In this document: positions 47,001-52,048 of the stretch, in pieces
Numbering within the stretch: the first letter of the stretch is position 1
Layout of the letters: every line of letters begins with the position of its first letter
NCBI RefSeq assembly: GCF_016920785.2
Contig: NW_024609835.1
Location: 23,935,838 to 23,999,837, forward strand
DNA length: 64,000 nucleotides
Direction of reading: 5' to 3'
Origin: Ixodes scapularis
Lineage: Eukaryota; Arthropoda; Arachnida; Ixodida; Ixodidae
Notes under the pieces: generated by a model
Databases searched by the model: none
Seen by the model: the letters and a program-made list of their open reading frames with translations, nothing else
Told to the model about the DNA's origin: nothing
Program-made: the position numbers and the translations under genes

Positions 47001-48171
47001 TAGACGCCAACATACGTGCTTTTAATACTTTTGTGAGTGTATTAATGCGAAACGGTGAAACATTACACCCAACAAATGTTGCACGTATCCCCCGCCAGGT
47101 GGCGTCATTTCGTTTCTCAATCATCACGCATGCGCGCAAAGTCGAACTTGACACAATCTGCATTTTAACTTTTGTTAAACTTCGTGTTAAAACTTCGAAA
47201 AAGTACAACCTGGTCGAACTCGAAAATTGACCTTTCGAGACATTCTTTGTTTCACTTTACGATGAAACGCAATGGATTCTACGAGCCACCGGAACCAATC
47301 CGTAGCTCGGAGGGTGTCACCTGACATTCCAGCTGGGCGAAGCGACGTGGTGAGCGCGAAGTATGTCCTATGCGTGGAGCGATAAATCGACAAAGTTTGC
47401 TCATAGCTTCCGTTGCGGTTCACCGTGAGCTGAAATGATGTACGTTTTAAATATATATTTAGAAGTCTGTAGACTAAAGCATCGTTTACAAACAAGCCCA
47501 CGTTTTCGCACACCTGGCGGGGACCCTGCGCATGCGCAGAAACGTGCGTGTGAGGGGATGCGTCTGCACAGGTGTCGTGCTGACGGCAGTGCCACCGCAG
47601 CAATGTGACCTCAGAAGCGTGTGTCGGCATCTACTATCCCAAATCATTAAGTGATAGATCTGTGCAAAAAGATAATATCTTTAACTTTTTATTTTATTTT
47701 GAAACAGCACTTTTATGTCGAAGGCGGCTAATTAATTGGGCAAACATCGACGATAAACGTGTGAGTTAGAAGGCTTTGCATCAAATGGATTGACTTGTAT
47801 GTTTTCGATATTTGACCAACAGGTTCAGTGATGAGAACATTGACAGTATCCGCCCGTACACATACCTTCCGTTTGGAGCGGGACCTCGGAACTGCATTGG
47901 CATGAGGTTCGCCCTCGAGGCTGTCAAGTTGTCCCTCCTGCACTCCGTTCACTGCGTTGAATTCGTTCGTACCAAAAACACAAAGGTGGGCATGGCTCCT
48001 CGAAGTCTTATTCCATATGGAGCGCCTATAACTAAGAAAGACAATAGGCATCTATACTCCTGAATGTTTTTTTTTTTCTTTCTGTTTCAGGTGCCGCTGG
48101 AGTTTGTTACAGGGTTTGGGGTTCTCAACGCCAAGAACATCACAATCGGAATAAGAAAGAGAACAGCGTAA
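17479..48171 (+). CDS. Cytochrome P450 (CYP3-clan-like), 13 exons recovered, N-terminal anchor exon missing
   Basis: This is a membrane-bound haem-thiolate monooxygenase, expected on the endoplasmic reticulum with NADPH-P450 reductase as partner; its substrate is unknown. Exons: 17479-17575, 20094-20146, 20224-20320, 22727-22843, 24463-24554, 26814-26959, 28692-28807, 36612-36759, 39994-40154, 46411-46502, 46604-46747, 47823-47985, 48091-48171. All introns are GT-AG, all phases match and no stop or frameshift occurs. The product is about 501 residues plus a short missing anchor. Motifs: WRRIR (helix C), AGQDTT (I-helix oxygen-binding groove), ESLR (K-helix ExxR), FDPNRF (PERF region), and FGAGPRNCIG with the haem-ligating Cys. 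The sequence between helices resembles CYP3A and arthropod CYP3-clan enzymes; tick CYP3-clan enzymes are often linked to acaricide metabolism, but that is not shown here. Introns total about 29 kb, mostly transposon sequence. The coding exons look functional. Confidence 0.93.
18985..19205. mobile_element. Foldback/MITE in P450 intron 1
   Basis: Left arm GAGTTTTAATATTGCG with ACGCAAG is the inverse of the right arm (CGCAATACTAAAACTC). The inner arms contain CGCAAACGCAC-like CpG-rich sequence. The duplication at its ends is not clear. Confidence 0.65.
20094..20146 (+). CDS. P450 exon B
   Basis: A 53-nt exon with acceptor TTATTTCAG and donor GTGAGT. It encodes PFHQMDQDRYLEFGKLF, the helix A region. 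It is joined in phase to both neighbours; the following intron is only 77 bp. Confidence 0.85.
20224..20320 (+). CDS. P450 exon C
   Basis: It encodes GVYEGTKPVLFVADPELVK and the segment ending FPSLPNRR, covering beta-1 strands and helix B. Acceptor CTTGCAG, donor GTGAGT. Confidence 0.92.
20442..20616. mobile_element. TA-flanked MITE, Tc1/mariner-like (175 bp)
   Basis: Termini CTGTCGAGTCCTGTTATAAC and inverse GTTATAACCGGGCTCGACAG are flanked by TA at 20440-20441 and 20617-20618. TA duplication points to the Tc1/mariner group; no transposase is present. Confidence 0.75.
20619..20779. mobile_element. TA-flanked hairpin element (161 bp)
   Basis: It is a near-perfect inverted repeat starting GGGAGTTTTAGGGAACCG. 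TA lies at 20617-20618 (shared with the preceding MITE) and 20780-20781. The arms include CCGGAGGGCCCATC. Confidence 0.75.
20818..22001. mobile_element. Long-TIR foldback element in P450 intron 3
   Basis: About 150 bp at the left (20820-20985) and right (21790-22001) are inverse copies: GACCGCAG, CTACTACAATAGAGAT and GGCCGCCGGTGGCGACAC blocks appear on opposite strands. The hAT MITE at 21406 lies inside. End positions are approximate and no duplication was defined. Confidence 0.6.
21406..21573. mobile_element. Short hAT MITE with G/C-homopolymer arms (168 bp), copy 1
   Basis: The termini are GAGGCACGTAGCC and GGCTACGTGCCTG. The 8-bp flanks ACTCTCGC (21398-21405) and GCTCTCGC (21574-21581) differ at one base. 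The interior holds a 19-nt G run facing a C run, so the single strand folds completely. It is homologous to the element at 34991-35194. Confidence 0.8.
22727..22843 (+). CDS. P450 exon D (helix C)
   Basis: 39 codons, acceptor GCGCAG, donor GTTTGT. It holds ERWRRIRPAASPAFSTGKLRK: the WxxxR pair of helix C that contacts a haem propionate, and the conserved SPAFSTGKLR block. Confidence 0.9.
23251..23345. repeat. Leader motif plus half-palindrome remnant
   Basis: TTGGGCTAGTTGGTTCATC (23254-23272) is followed by a purine-rich block with ACAAGGACAAGAAG and ACAGGACAGG. The leader resembles sequence upstream of the palindromes at 2274 and 48566. Only one arm is seen here. Confidence 0.6.
24463..24554 (+). 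CDS. P450 exon E
   Basis: Acceptor TTGCTACAG, donor GTAAGT. It encodes MNSLIADCARKTAEHL and EGELLDIK (helix D). Confidence 0.9.
25683..26500 (-). mobile_element. LINE 3'-end fragment, minus strand
   Basis: On the minus strand it ends AATAAAGATTATTATT with a (TAA)n array at 25684-25712, the same tail as the LINE ending at 5973. Upstream is a C-terminal ORF2 block (VPYIFNSLPDDV, LNKLKQMLRSK). It lies in the intron between P450 exons E and F. Confidence 0.75.
26601..26722. repeat. GC-rich hairpin 92 bp upstream of P450 exon F
   Basis: CCAGCGCCGGCCCTCGCGC and its inverse form the stem base, with CCACTTC/GAAGTGG outside. The loop is about 35 nt. A G-rich run follows at 26719-26750. Confidence 0.8.
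26814..26959 (+). CDS. P450 exon F
   Basis: Acceptor TTTTCAG, donor GTAAGT. It encodes FYGNYALDVIARCAFATRLD (helix E) and the helix F segment TKARQAFSGK. Confidence 0.92.
26960..28691. other. P450 intron between exons F and G
   Basis: Nothing beyond AT-rich intronic sequence was recognised. Confidence 0.4.
28692..28807 (+). CDS. P450 exon G
   Basis: Acceptor TATTTCAG, donor GTAAGT. It encodes LFPGVFKLLKLKAFNTDVF and the helix G segment YFKDLCLKIIEGRKEKKS. Confidence 0.92.
28884..30560 (+). mobile_element. hAT element remnant with BED zinc finger (1677 bp)
   Basis: Termini CAGTGTTGCGGAGTG and inverse ATTCCGCAACACTG (on the right, reading outward). Exact 8-bp duplication ATGGCGAC at 28876-28883 and 30561-30568. 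Subterminal GGAATGGAATGGGAATGG repeats occur at both ends. It encodes only the N-terminal BED finger of a transposase, so it is a deletion derivative. It starts 77 bp after P450 exon G. Confidence 0.9.
29893..30132 (+). pseudogene. hAT transposase N-terminal fragment (BED zinc finger)
   Basis: The 79-residue frame has FMERFFKP, then CQACEKVIL ... FTSNLKPHL, a CxxC...H pattern of BED-type DNA-binding fingers found at the N-terminus of hAT transposases. The catalytic RNase H core and dimerisation region are absent. Confidence 0.75.
31171..31254. repeat. Perfect 84-bp palindrome, no loop
   Basis: Bases 31171-31212 are the exact inverse of 31213-31254 (centre CCCCATGGGG). The sequence just upstream, GCTAGGGGCCGCATATTTAAC, partly matches the leader seen at 23254. 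Confidence 0.95.
31255..31600. repeat. GC-rich minisatellite with CACGTG and TGACGTCA arrays, then (GCCGAC)n
   Basis: 31261-31356 has TGACGTCATCGATG-type units (CRE-like palindromes). 31361-31472 has six GTCACGTGAC units at roughly 16-25-bp spacing (E-box CACGTG). 31513-31582 is a GCCGAC/GGCGAC hexamer array. It lies in the largest P450 intron, directly after a perfect palindrome. Confidence 0.85.
31640..33830 (+). mobile_element. Degenerate Ty3/gypsy LTR retrotransposon, gag to mid-RT
   Basis: gag-like sequence is seen at 31742-32060 (VGHILKGIAEDAFAM, then TKDSLRRLIREEL). The pol approach is at 33330-33500 (DGFEDIYDFDPKTLG, IDIGDHRPLPSRPYRGS), followed by RT blocks VLVFKKKDGS, FCVDYSRLKLHHKK, RIDDVLVILHGASYLSSL and AFVTPDGSYQLPVMPFGPYN. 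Many stops and frameshifts; no LTR or primer-binding site was located. Homology stops within the RT at about 33830 and resumes at 35748. Confidence 0.85.
34024..34922. mobile_element. hAT MITE (899 bp) with exact 8-bp duplication
   Basis: Termini CAGGGATGGGCAAAATAC and inverse (GCCCGTCCCTG on the right). CGTGTCAC flanks it at 34016-34023 and 34923-34930. Subterminal sequence is dominated by AAATAC/GTATTT repeats at both ends. No coding region was recognised. Confidence 0.92.
34991..35194. mobile_element. Short hAT MITE with G/C-homopolymer arms (204 bp), copy 2
   Basis: Termini CAGGCACGTAGCC and GGCTACGTGCCTG. The 8-bp flanks are TGCCTACC (34983-34990) and TGCTTACC (35195-35202). It contains a 33-nt G run (35020-35052) and C runs near 35161-35172. 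It is homologous to the element at 21406. Confidence 0.88.
35207..35484 (-). pseudogene. PLE GIY-YIG endonuclease fragment
   Basis: The minus-strand frame has VPLSCSSYIGRTGKYFNDR, matching the PLE version of GIY-YIG, in which a conserved Pro-Leu-Ser-Cys precedes YIG(Q/R)TG and an Asn-Asp/Glu-Arg follows. The first tyrosine-containing GIY-like half is degenerate. In complete PLEs this domain sits C-terminal to the RT and cuts the target. Confidence 0.7.
35748..35930 (+). pseudogene. Ty3/gypsy RT, resumed after the PLE insertion
   Basis: Reads SPAIFERTMDTLLRGLGWG, then LCYLDDVVLYSAS (catalytic YLDD) and DEHLSRLRAVF, directly continuing the RT interrupted at 33830. It ends in LQLNSKKCR near 35930, where LINE-like sequence takes over. 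Confidence 0.88.
35935..36350 (+). mobile_element. LINE 3' fragment
   Basis: Frame-shifted blocks LIMQHLILNVFISALLT and then IIDWNNLPDHIVNNH match the C-terminus of CR1/Jockey-type ORF2. It lies immediately 3' of the gypsy fragment and 260 bp before P450 exon H. Confidence 0.6.
36612..36759 (+). CDS. P450 exon H
   Basis: Acceptor TATTTTAG, donor GTCTGT. It encodes QEDFLQLMMDAQ followed by a Ser/Thr/Glu-rich variable insert, typical of the region before helix I. It is separated from exon G by a 7.8-kb intron. Confidence 0.9.
36845..37205. repeat. Dispersed repeat, copy B
   Basis: Homologous to 1620-2100, with shared GCAATCCTAGG, AACAGTGAAGCCTAACTTTG and CTCTACCTTGGCT blocks. It contains a direct duplication of GTAATGCATGAATCCGGCA at about 36953-36990. 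It lies 86 bp after P450 exon H. Confidence 0.6.
37610..37730. mobile_element. Possible single hAT end plus poly(G)
   Basis: CAGTGGTCGGCAACCTTTTG at 37610 looks like a hAT terminus, preceded by AGTTACAC. I found no partner end. A 26-nt G run follows at 37701-37726. Confidence 0.4.
39046..39124. repeat. Near-perfect palindrome (37-bp arms, 5-nt loop)
   Basis: Arms 39046-39082 and 39088-39124 match at 33 of 37 positions. The purine arm includes GAGGGACGGACAAA, similar in composition to the core at 2330. TTGTATTTAAC is directly repeated just after it. Confidence 0.88.
39994..40154 (+). CDS. P450 exon I (I-helix)
   Basis: Acceptor TTTTATAG, donor GTAAGC. It encodes ALTEDEAMAQCVLFFLAGQD and continues TTSSVISY, the I-helix oxygen-activation motif AGxDTT, then LALHPEIQAKLREE. 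Confidence 0.96.
40750..41000 (-). pseudogene. hAT transposase C-terminal dimerisation domain fragment
   Basis: Minus-strand reading: TELCSIFEVNSTSIASLKK, then ALPSSASVQRVFSVAADIF and TRKREKMGDANFE. This matches the conserved hATC block, in which LP(S/A)SSAxxERxFS is most typical; Gln replaces the usual Glu. The upstream part is interrupted by the foldback at 40999-41193, and the catalytic DDE residues are not visible. Confidence 0.85.
40999..41193. mobile_element. Foldback element inserted in the hAT transposase
   Basis: CGCGACAACTTTTCTTGGCA on the left and its inverse on the right; the inner arms share GGCCCGCGTC and CCTCTCCCATTTT blocks. Confidence 0.75.
43495..43910 (-). mobile_element. 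LINE 3'-end fragment, minus strand
   Basis: The minus strand contains DWNELPGDVVS near 43790 and ends in (AAAT)n at about 43500-43517. It lies in the P450 intron between exons I and J. Confidence 0.65.
45054..45253. mobile_element. Foldback MITE in P450 intron
   Basis: CAGCGGAGCTGT on the left and ACAGCTCCGCTG on the right. The inner arms share GCCGCCATCTATAAGCGAC-like sequence inverted. No unambiguous target duplication. Confidence 0.65.
45254..46410. other. P450 intron sequence before exon J
   Basis: A CCGGGTGTTTCTGCC block at 45629 may be the edge of an interspersed repeat. Otherwise AT-rich and unassigned. Confidence 0.35.
46411..46502 (+). CDS. P450 exon J (K-helix)
   Basis: Acceptor TTACATGAAG (weak pyrimidine tract immediately before it), donor GTAAGG. 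It encodes LKYLHGVVSESLRMYPPAV with the invariant ExxR. Confidence 0.95.
46604..46747 (+). CDS. P450 exon K
   Basis: Acceptor TTTTAATAG, donor GTTCGT. It encodes RIERAALSDYVLGDTGIKVP and the segment YSMHHDPEYFPDPATFDPN leading into the PERF motif. Confidence 0.95.
47823..47985 (+). CDS. P450 exon L (haem-binding loop)
   Basis: The acceptor reads GACCAACAG and the donor GTGGGC. It holds LPFGAGPRNCIGMRFAL, matching FxxGxRxCxG with the axial Cys thiolate ligand, then helix L. Confidence 0.97.
48091..48171 (+). CDS. P450 exon M (terminal coding exon)
   Basis: Acceptor TCTGTTTCAG. It encodes 26 residues (VPLEFVTGFGVLNAKN...) and a TAA stop at 48169-48171. The poly(A) signal is about 107 bp downstream. 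Confidence 0.93.
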   Translation: MPLEFVTGFGVLNAKNITIGIRKRTA

Positions 48172-48277
48172 ACTACTTTAACATTTGACCTACGATATCG
48201 CTGTTCACTTAATATTGGGAACAGTTTAGTATTTGATACTGCAGCAATCGATCAAATCTTGTTTAGTGCACGTCATT

Positions 48278-48283
48278 AATAAA
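48278..48283 (+). promoter_or_regulatory. Poly(A) signal AATAAA of the P450 gene
   Basis: Canonical AATAAA, 107 bp after the stop codon, followed by a GTGTTTTAATG stretch. Confidence 0.8.
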
Positions 48284-48401
48284 GTGTTTTAATGCTGCAT
48301 AGCCCTGACATTTGAAACTCACACAATTGTATTCGGTTACTTCAAGTCCCTTACATAGAAGACAGCATTTGCAACATGCAGTATGAAGTTATTTGACAAA
48401 C

Positions 48402-48495
48402 CCTATTTGGAAATATGCGGATTAATAGAGCTTTGATTAGAGCAGAAACCCTATTTGGAAATATAAGGATTAATAGGGCTTTGATTAGAGCAGTT
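48402..48495. repeat. Tandem duplication of ~46 bp, two units
   Basis: CCCTATTTGGAAATAT...GATTAATAG(A/G)GCTTTGATTAGAGCAG occurs twice in a row with a few substitutions, 230 bp 3' of the P450 stop. Confidence 0.85.
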
Positions 48496-48542
48496 ACAAA
48501 AAAATTCGGCAGAGGCACTTGAGACTGTAAAAGGGTTGATAA

Positions 48543-48673
48543 CTTGGCTAGTTGGTAATTAAACATTTGAACGGTATTAGCGCACACGTATGGAGAAGAT
48601 AGAAGAGACAGGAAAGAGCGCTCTTTCCTGTCTTTTCTCTCTTCTCCATACGTGTGCGCTAATACCGTTCAAA
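48543..48673. repeat. 108-bp palindrome (54-bp arms, no loop) preceded by leader motif
   Basis: Palindrome 48566-48673, centre AGAGCGCTCT, two mismatches in 54. Upstream at 48543-48556 is TTGGCTAGTTGGTA, matching the leader at 23254. The purine arm holds AGAGACAGGAAAGAGC. Confidence 0.92.
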
Positions 48674-49441
48674 CACTTAAGACTGCTTACGTGTAGGAAT
48701 GCGAAAGCATTATAGTCCCTTTGGAGAAAAGATTTCGACTGATGTTTTCGACATGCATTAAAGTTATTTCTGTTAATTCGGTGTCCGCAACGACGCACGC
48801 ACTAGGCACACCTTTAGTCAGCCAGAAACGTGGAGCCGCCCTGGCGGATTCTGTTTCTGGCTGCCGATAGGAGCGGACGCAGAATGGGCTCCGTGCGAGC
48901 AGCGATAGCGGCCGTTCAAGGCCGCGGTGACTCGGCAACTACCGTACCGAAGGAATATAGGATTGTTCTGCCCCCGCTGCCAACCGGTGAGGCGATGAAG
49001 CGTGCAGTTGTACTACACTCCGACATCGCCGGACGACCATACAGGATTGAAGATTTCCGGAAGCCGTTGAAAGACGTCGGTGTGATCCGGGAGGTCGCCG
49101 GAATCGGGGCATATCAGATGTCTCATGTCTGGCTCCTAGATATGCGCTCGGACGAGGCGAAGAAGAAGCTGCTCGACGCTGGGCAGCTCCTTGTCAAGGA
49201 AAAGACCTGCCTTGTCGTGGACCCTACAAGGCAAGAAGTTCGTCTGAAATTGCACTGGGTTGCATATGACGTGTCCAACGACACAATACGACGAGACTTC
49301 GGAGAGTACGGCGAGGTAAAGGAGGTGGCGCGGGAAAAGTGGAGGGTGCCCGACTTCGAAGGCGTCGAGTCTACCACTCGGCTCGTCCGCTTGGTGCTTC
49401 GTGAAGGTGTCACACTCGACCGGCTCCCGCACCAGCTGCGC

Positions 49442-50636
49442 CAGTGTTGCCAGATGGAGAAAAAAAAAGTCAGCAGATTGATCCCTAAAAAGTCCGTAGA
49501 TTTGCACAAAAATCAGTAGATTCCACGAAATGTGTGTTTTGCCATGTTTTGCTATCTCCATTAATACACACTTCGAATAAATAGTATAGAGTAACAAATA
49601 ACATGGTAATAAACACAAATAAAAATGAAAGAAAAAAACAAGACGAGTTCTCGAGTAACTTTATATGAAGAACAAATTAAAATGGCACCATAAATGTTTT
49701 TGTTTTAGTCATTATTGACTGTTTCGAGGATTATTCTTTGAAATCCAGACTGAGGCACTTTTGGGATCACAGATGAAGGCGACAGTGCGACGTTCACCTG
49801 TCGCTATTATTGAAACGAAACCGAAACAAGACGCTCCGGCAAGTGCGCGCGAACATGTCCAATGGAAGTCCTCTGCATGCTGCCATCTTTCCTTACTGGG
49901 CTGAGGAAGGTTTTTGAAGCAACGCTATTGGTCCGGAGCACTGTTGAGGCTACGCGTCGTCTGCTGCGGGCTTATTTCTTTTTCGCCTGACCCAAAGTTT
50001 GCGTTCAAACGTGGAGAAACTTCATTCGTTAGCTTTTTAAGCCACCGAGGAATAGGATTATATCATTTTCTTGCCACAGCCTGCCAAATAAAAGAAAATA
50101 ACTGAAATTTGGATGTCGATCCCATGCATTCCGCCGAACGAATGAATGAAAATTGCGGCTCTCTCCGCTCAACTCGAAGCTATTCTAGTAGATTGTATAG
50201 GAGCAGCCGAGAGTTCAGGCGCATGCGCAAACACCTTTCGCTCTGCGCCGCGGGCTGATTGGCTCACTCGGGAGAGGGACGTTACGGCGAGATCATAGAC
50301 TAGCCAAACTCTCTCCATATATGGCTCTGGCCCGGATGTCACCGTCGAACCTGCCCAAACTGCCGAACCTGCTCTGGGTGAATAGATAGATGAATATACG
50401 GCTACGTCACTCGAATAGGACGGGCTTCTGGGCCATCTAGCCAGTGCTTCATTTTTAATTCTGGGACATTATGAGTTTCCTTTGATGGGCGACACTGGGA
50501 ACTGAAGGGGCCATATAATAAATATTTAATATGTTTACAAAAAAAAGTCAGTAGATTTTCTTGTTTTTCAGTGAATCAGTAGACCCGGAACAAAATCAGT
50601 AGATCTACTGATAAATCAGTAGACCTGGCAACACTG
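49442..50636. mobile_element. hAT element 1 in LINE ORF1 (1195 bp)
   Basis: Termini CAGTGTTGCCAG and CTGGCAACACTG. Exact 8-bp duplication AGCTGCGC at 49434-49441 and 50637-50644. Subterminal TCAGTAGA-type octamers are clustered near both ends (left at about 49460-49520 in variant form, right at about 50547-50624). No transposase recognised. Confidence 0.93.
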
Positions 50637-50741
50637 AGCTGCGCCTCGGCAGTGGCACGGTGTTGGTGGTGGTCCCTGGAAGGGCTCCGATTTGTCTACG
50701 GTGCCGTACCAAGGGGCATATACGGCGTGACTGCCATGTAC

Positions 50742-51453
50742 CAGACTTGTACACGTTACTGAAAAAAAGTAACTGATTACAATTACAATTACTACAGTCA
50801 AAAAAGTAACCGATTACCGTTACTGATTACTGCCTCCCAGAAGTAATTGAACAATTACTGCAAAGTAATTGATTACTTTTCAAGTTACTTTCACGTTACT
50901 TTTTATTGCGATGACAGAAATACACAAATACACAGTAAAATATTGCGTACACAATTTTGTTTGGTTATTGTTCCCTTTTTTGTTTTCAGACCCGGACCTT
51001 GTCGTGTAGCTGACGCGTCGACCTAAGGAACAAAGCCCACTAAAAAGTCAATAGCGAGTTCCCGCTTCCCGTCGACTTTATCAGCGATCTGCAACGAGAT
51101 CCGGAACTCCCCAGCCAAGGCTGGTGGCGCGCTTGTAGAAGAGCGTGGCGTAAAAGAAAAAAGGATTTGCCGACTAATCCTAGTTTTATTTTTTTTAGAT
51201 GTTAAAAAAATGTCAATCATTTTTGCTCTATGGCTGAGTGACTATGCTGATTTTTGTGAGAAAAAAAAATTGTGGGATGAAAAATGTAATTGGTAATTGT
51301 GTAATTGATTTTGTAATTGATTACAGAAAAAAATTAATTGAATTACTCCGAGCGTTACAGCTTGACAAATGTAATTGAAGCGTTACAAAATTACACTTAA
51401 CTGTAATTGATTACAAGTAATCAATTACTTGTAACGCGTTACGTACAAGTCTG
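50742..51453. mobile_element. hAT MITE 2 in LINE ORF1 (712 bp)
   Basis: Termini CAGACTTGTAC and GTACAAGTCTG. Exact 8-bp duplication CCATGTAC at 50734-50741 and 51454-51461. Subterminal AGTAACTGATTACAATTAC-like motifs. The termini and subterminal motifs match the transposase-bearing remnant at 40374-42889. Confidence 0.95.
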
Positions 51454-52048
51454 CCATGTACCCAGGTGTGCCGAGTGCCGCGCATACGGACACGTGCAGG
51501 CAGACTGCACCCGCTCGTACGCGGGCGCAGTCGGGCGTGGTACGGACGGGGACCAGAACGAGCTCCTTATGGACGAGGACGAGGCGGAACGCGCGGCGGC
51601 GCCTGATGTGACTCAACCCGAGCCGGCCGCCGAGACGAGTGGTGGGAAGCCAGAGGAGGGAACGTCAACTCCAAACACTGGGACCCGACAACCGGCGTCG
51701 CCGAAGACAGTCCCCAAGGACGTGGACGCCGCTGGAGAGGGCGCTTCAGCTCACGGAGACAACAGCAGCTCCTCTGGGATGGAAGTCGAGGAGGCGACGT
51801 CAAAGCGCCGCTGTGACGATCTTCTCGCGGCATCGCAGGAGCGACGGCTAAGTCAGCTGGAAAAGCAGTGGAAAGTCAGCGGTTCTTCTGAGAAGAAGAT
51901 GCGAGTCGCCAGCTTGCCACGGCCGTCGTCGCTTCCACGCGGCGATAAGCAGGCTCCTTGAGCACTGGCGGGATGGGAACACACCGGGCCGGCCGTGGAA
52001 CTAGAGTGGTAAGCGCCGTGCGCTCCGTCTGTGCCTATACACTAGACT

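Larger units (their letters stand above)
48884..51961 (+). pseudogene. LINE ORF1, interrupted by two hAT insertions
   Basis: Coding segments are 48884-49441, 50645-50741 and 51462-51961. Each hAT insertion duplicated eight bases of ORF1. Ignoring the insertions, the segments read in one frame. The N-terminal part (YRIVLPPLPTGEAMKR ... HVWLLDMRSDEAKKK) is followed by an RRM-like stretch with RDFGEYGEVKEVAREKW. Then come two adjacent CCHC knuckles, CLRCRTKGHIRRDC and CAECRAYGHVQADC; the second follows the second insertion. The acidic/Ser-rich C-terminus ends at 51961. ORF1 proteins of this group bind LINE RNA. I chose the ATG at 48884; the open frame extends upstream but has no earlier ATG. Confidence 0.88.
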
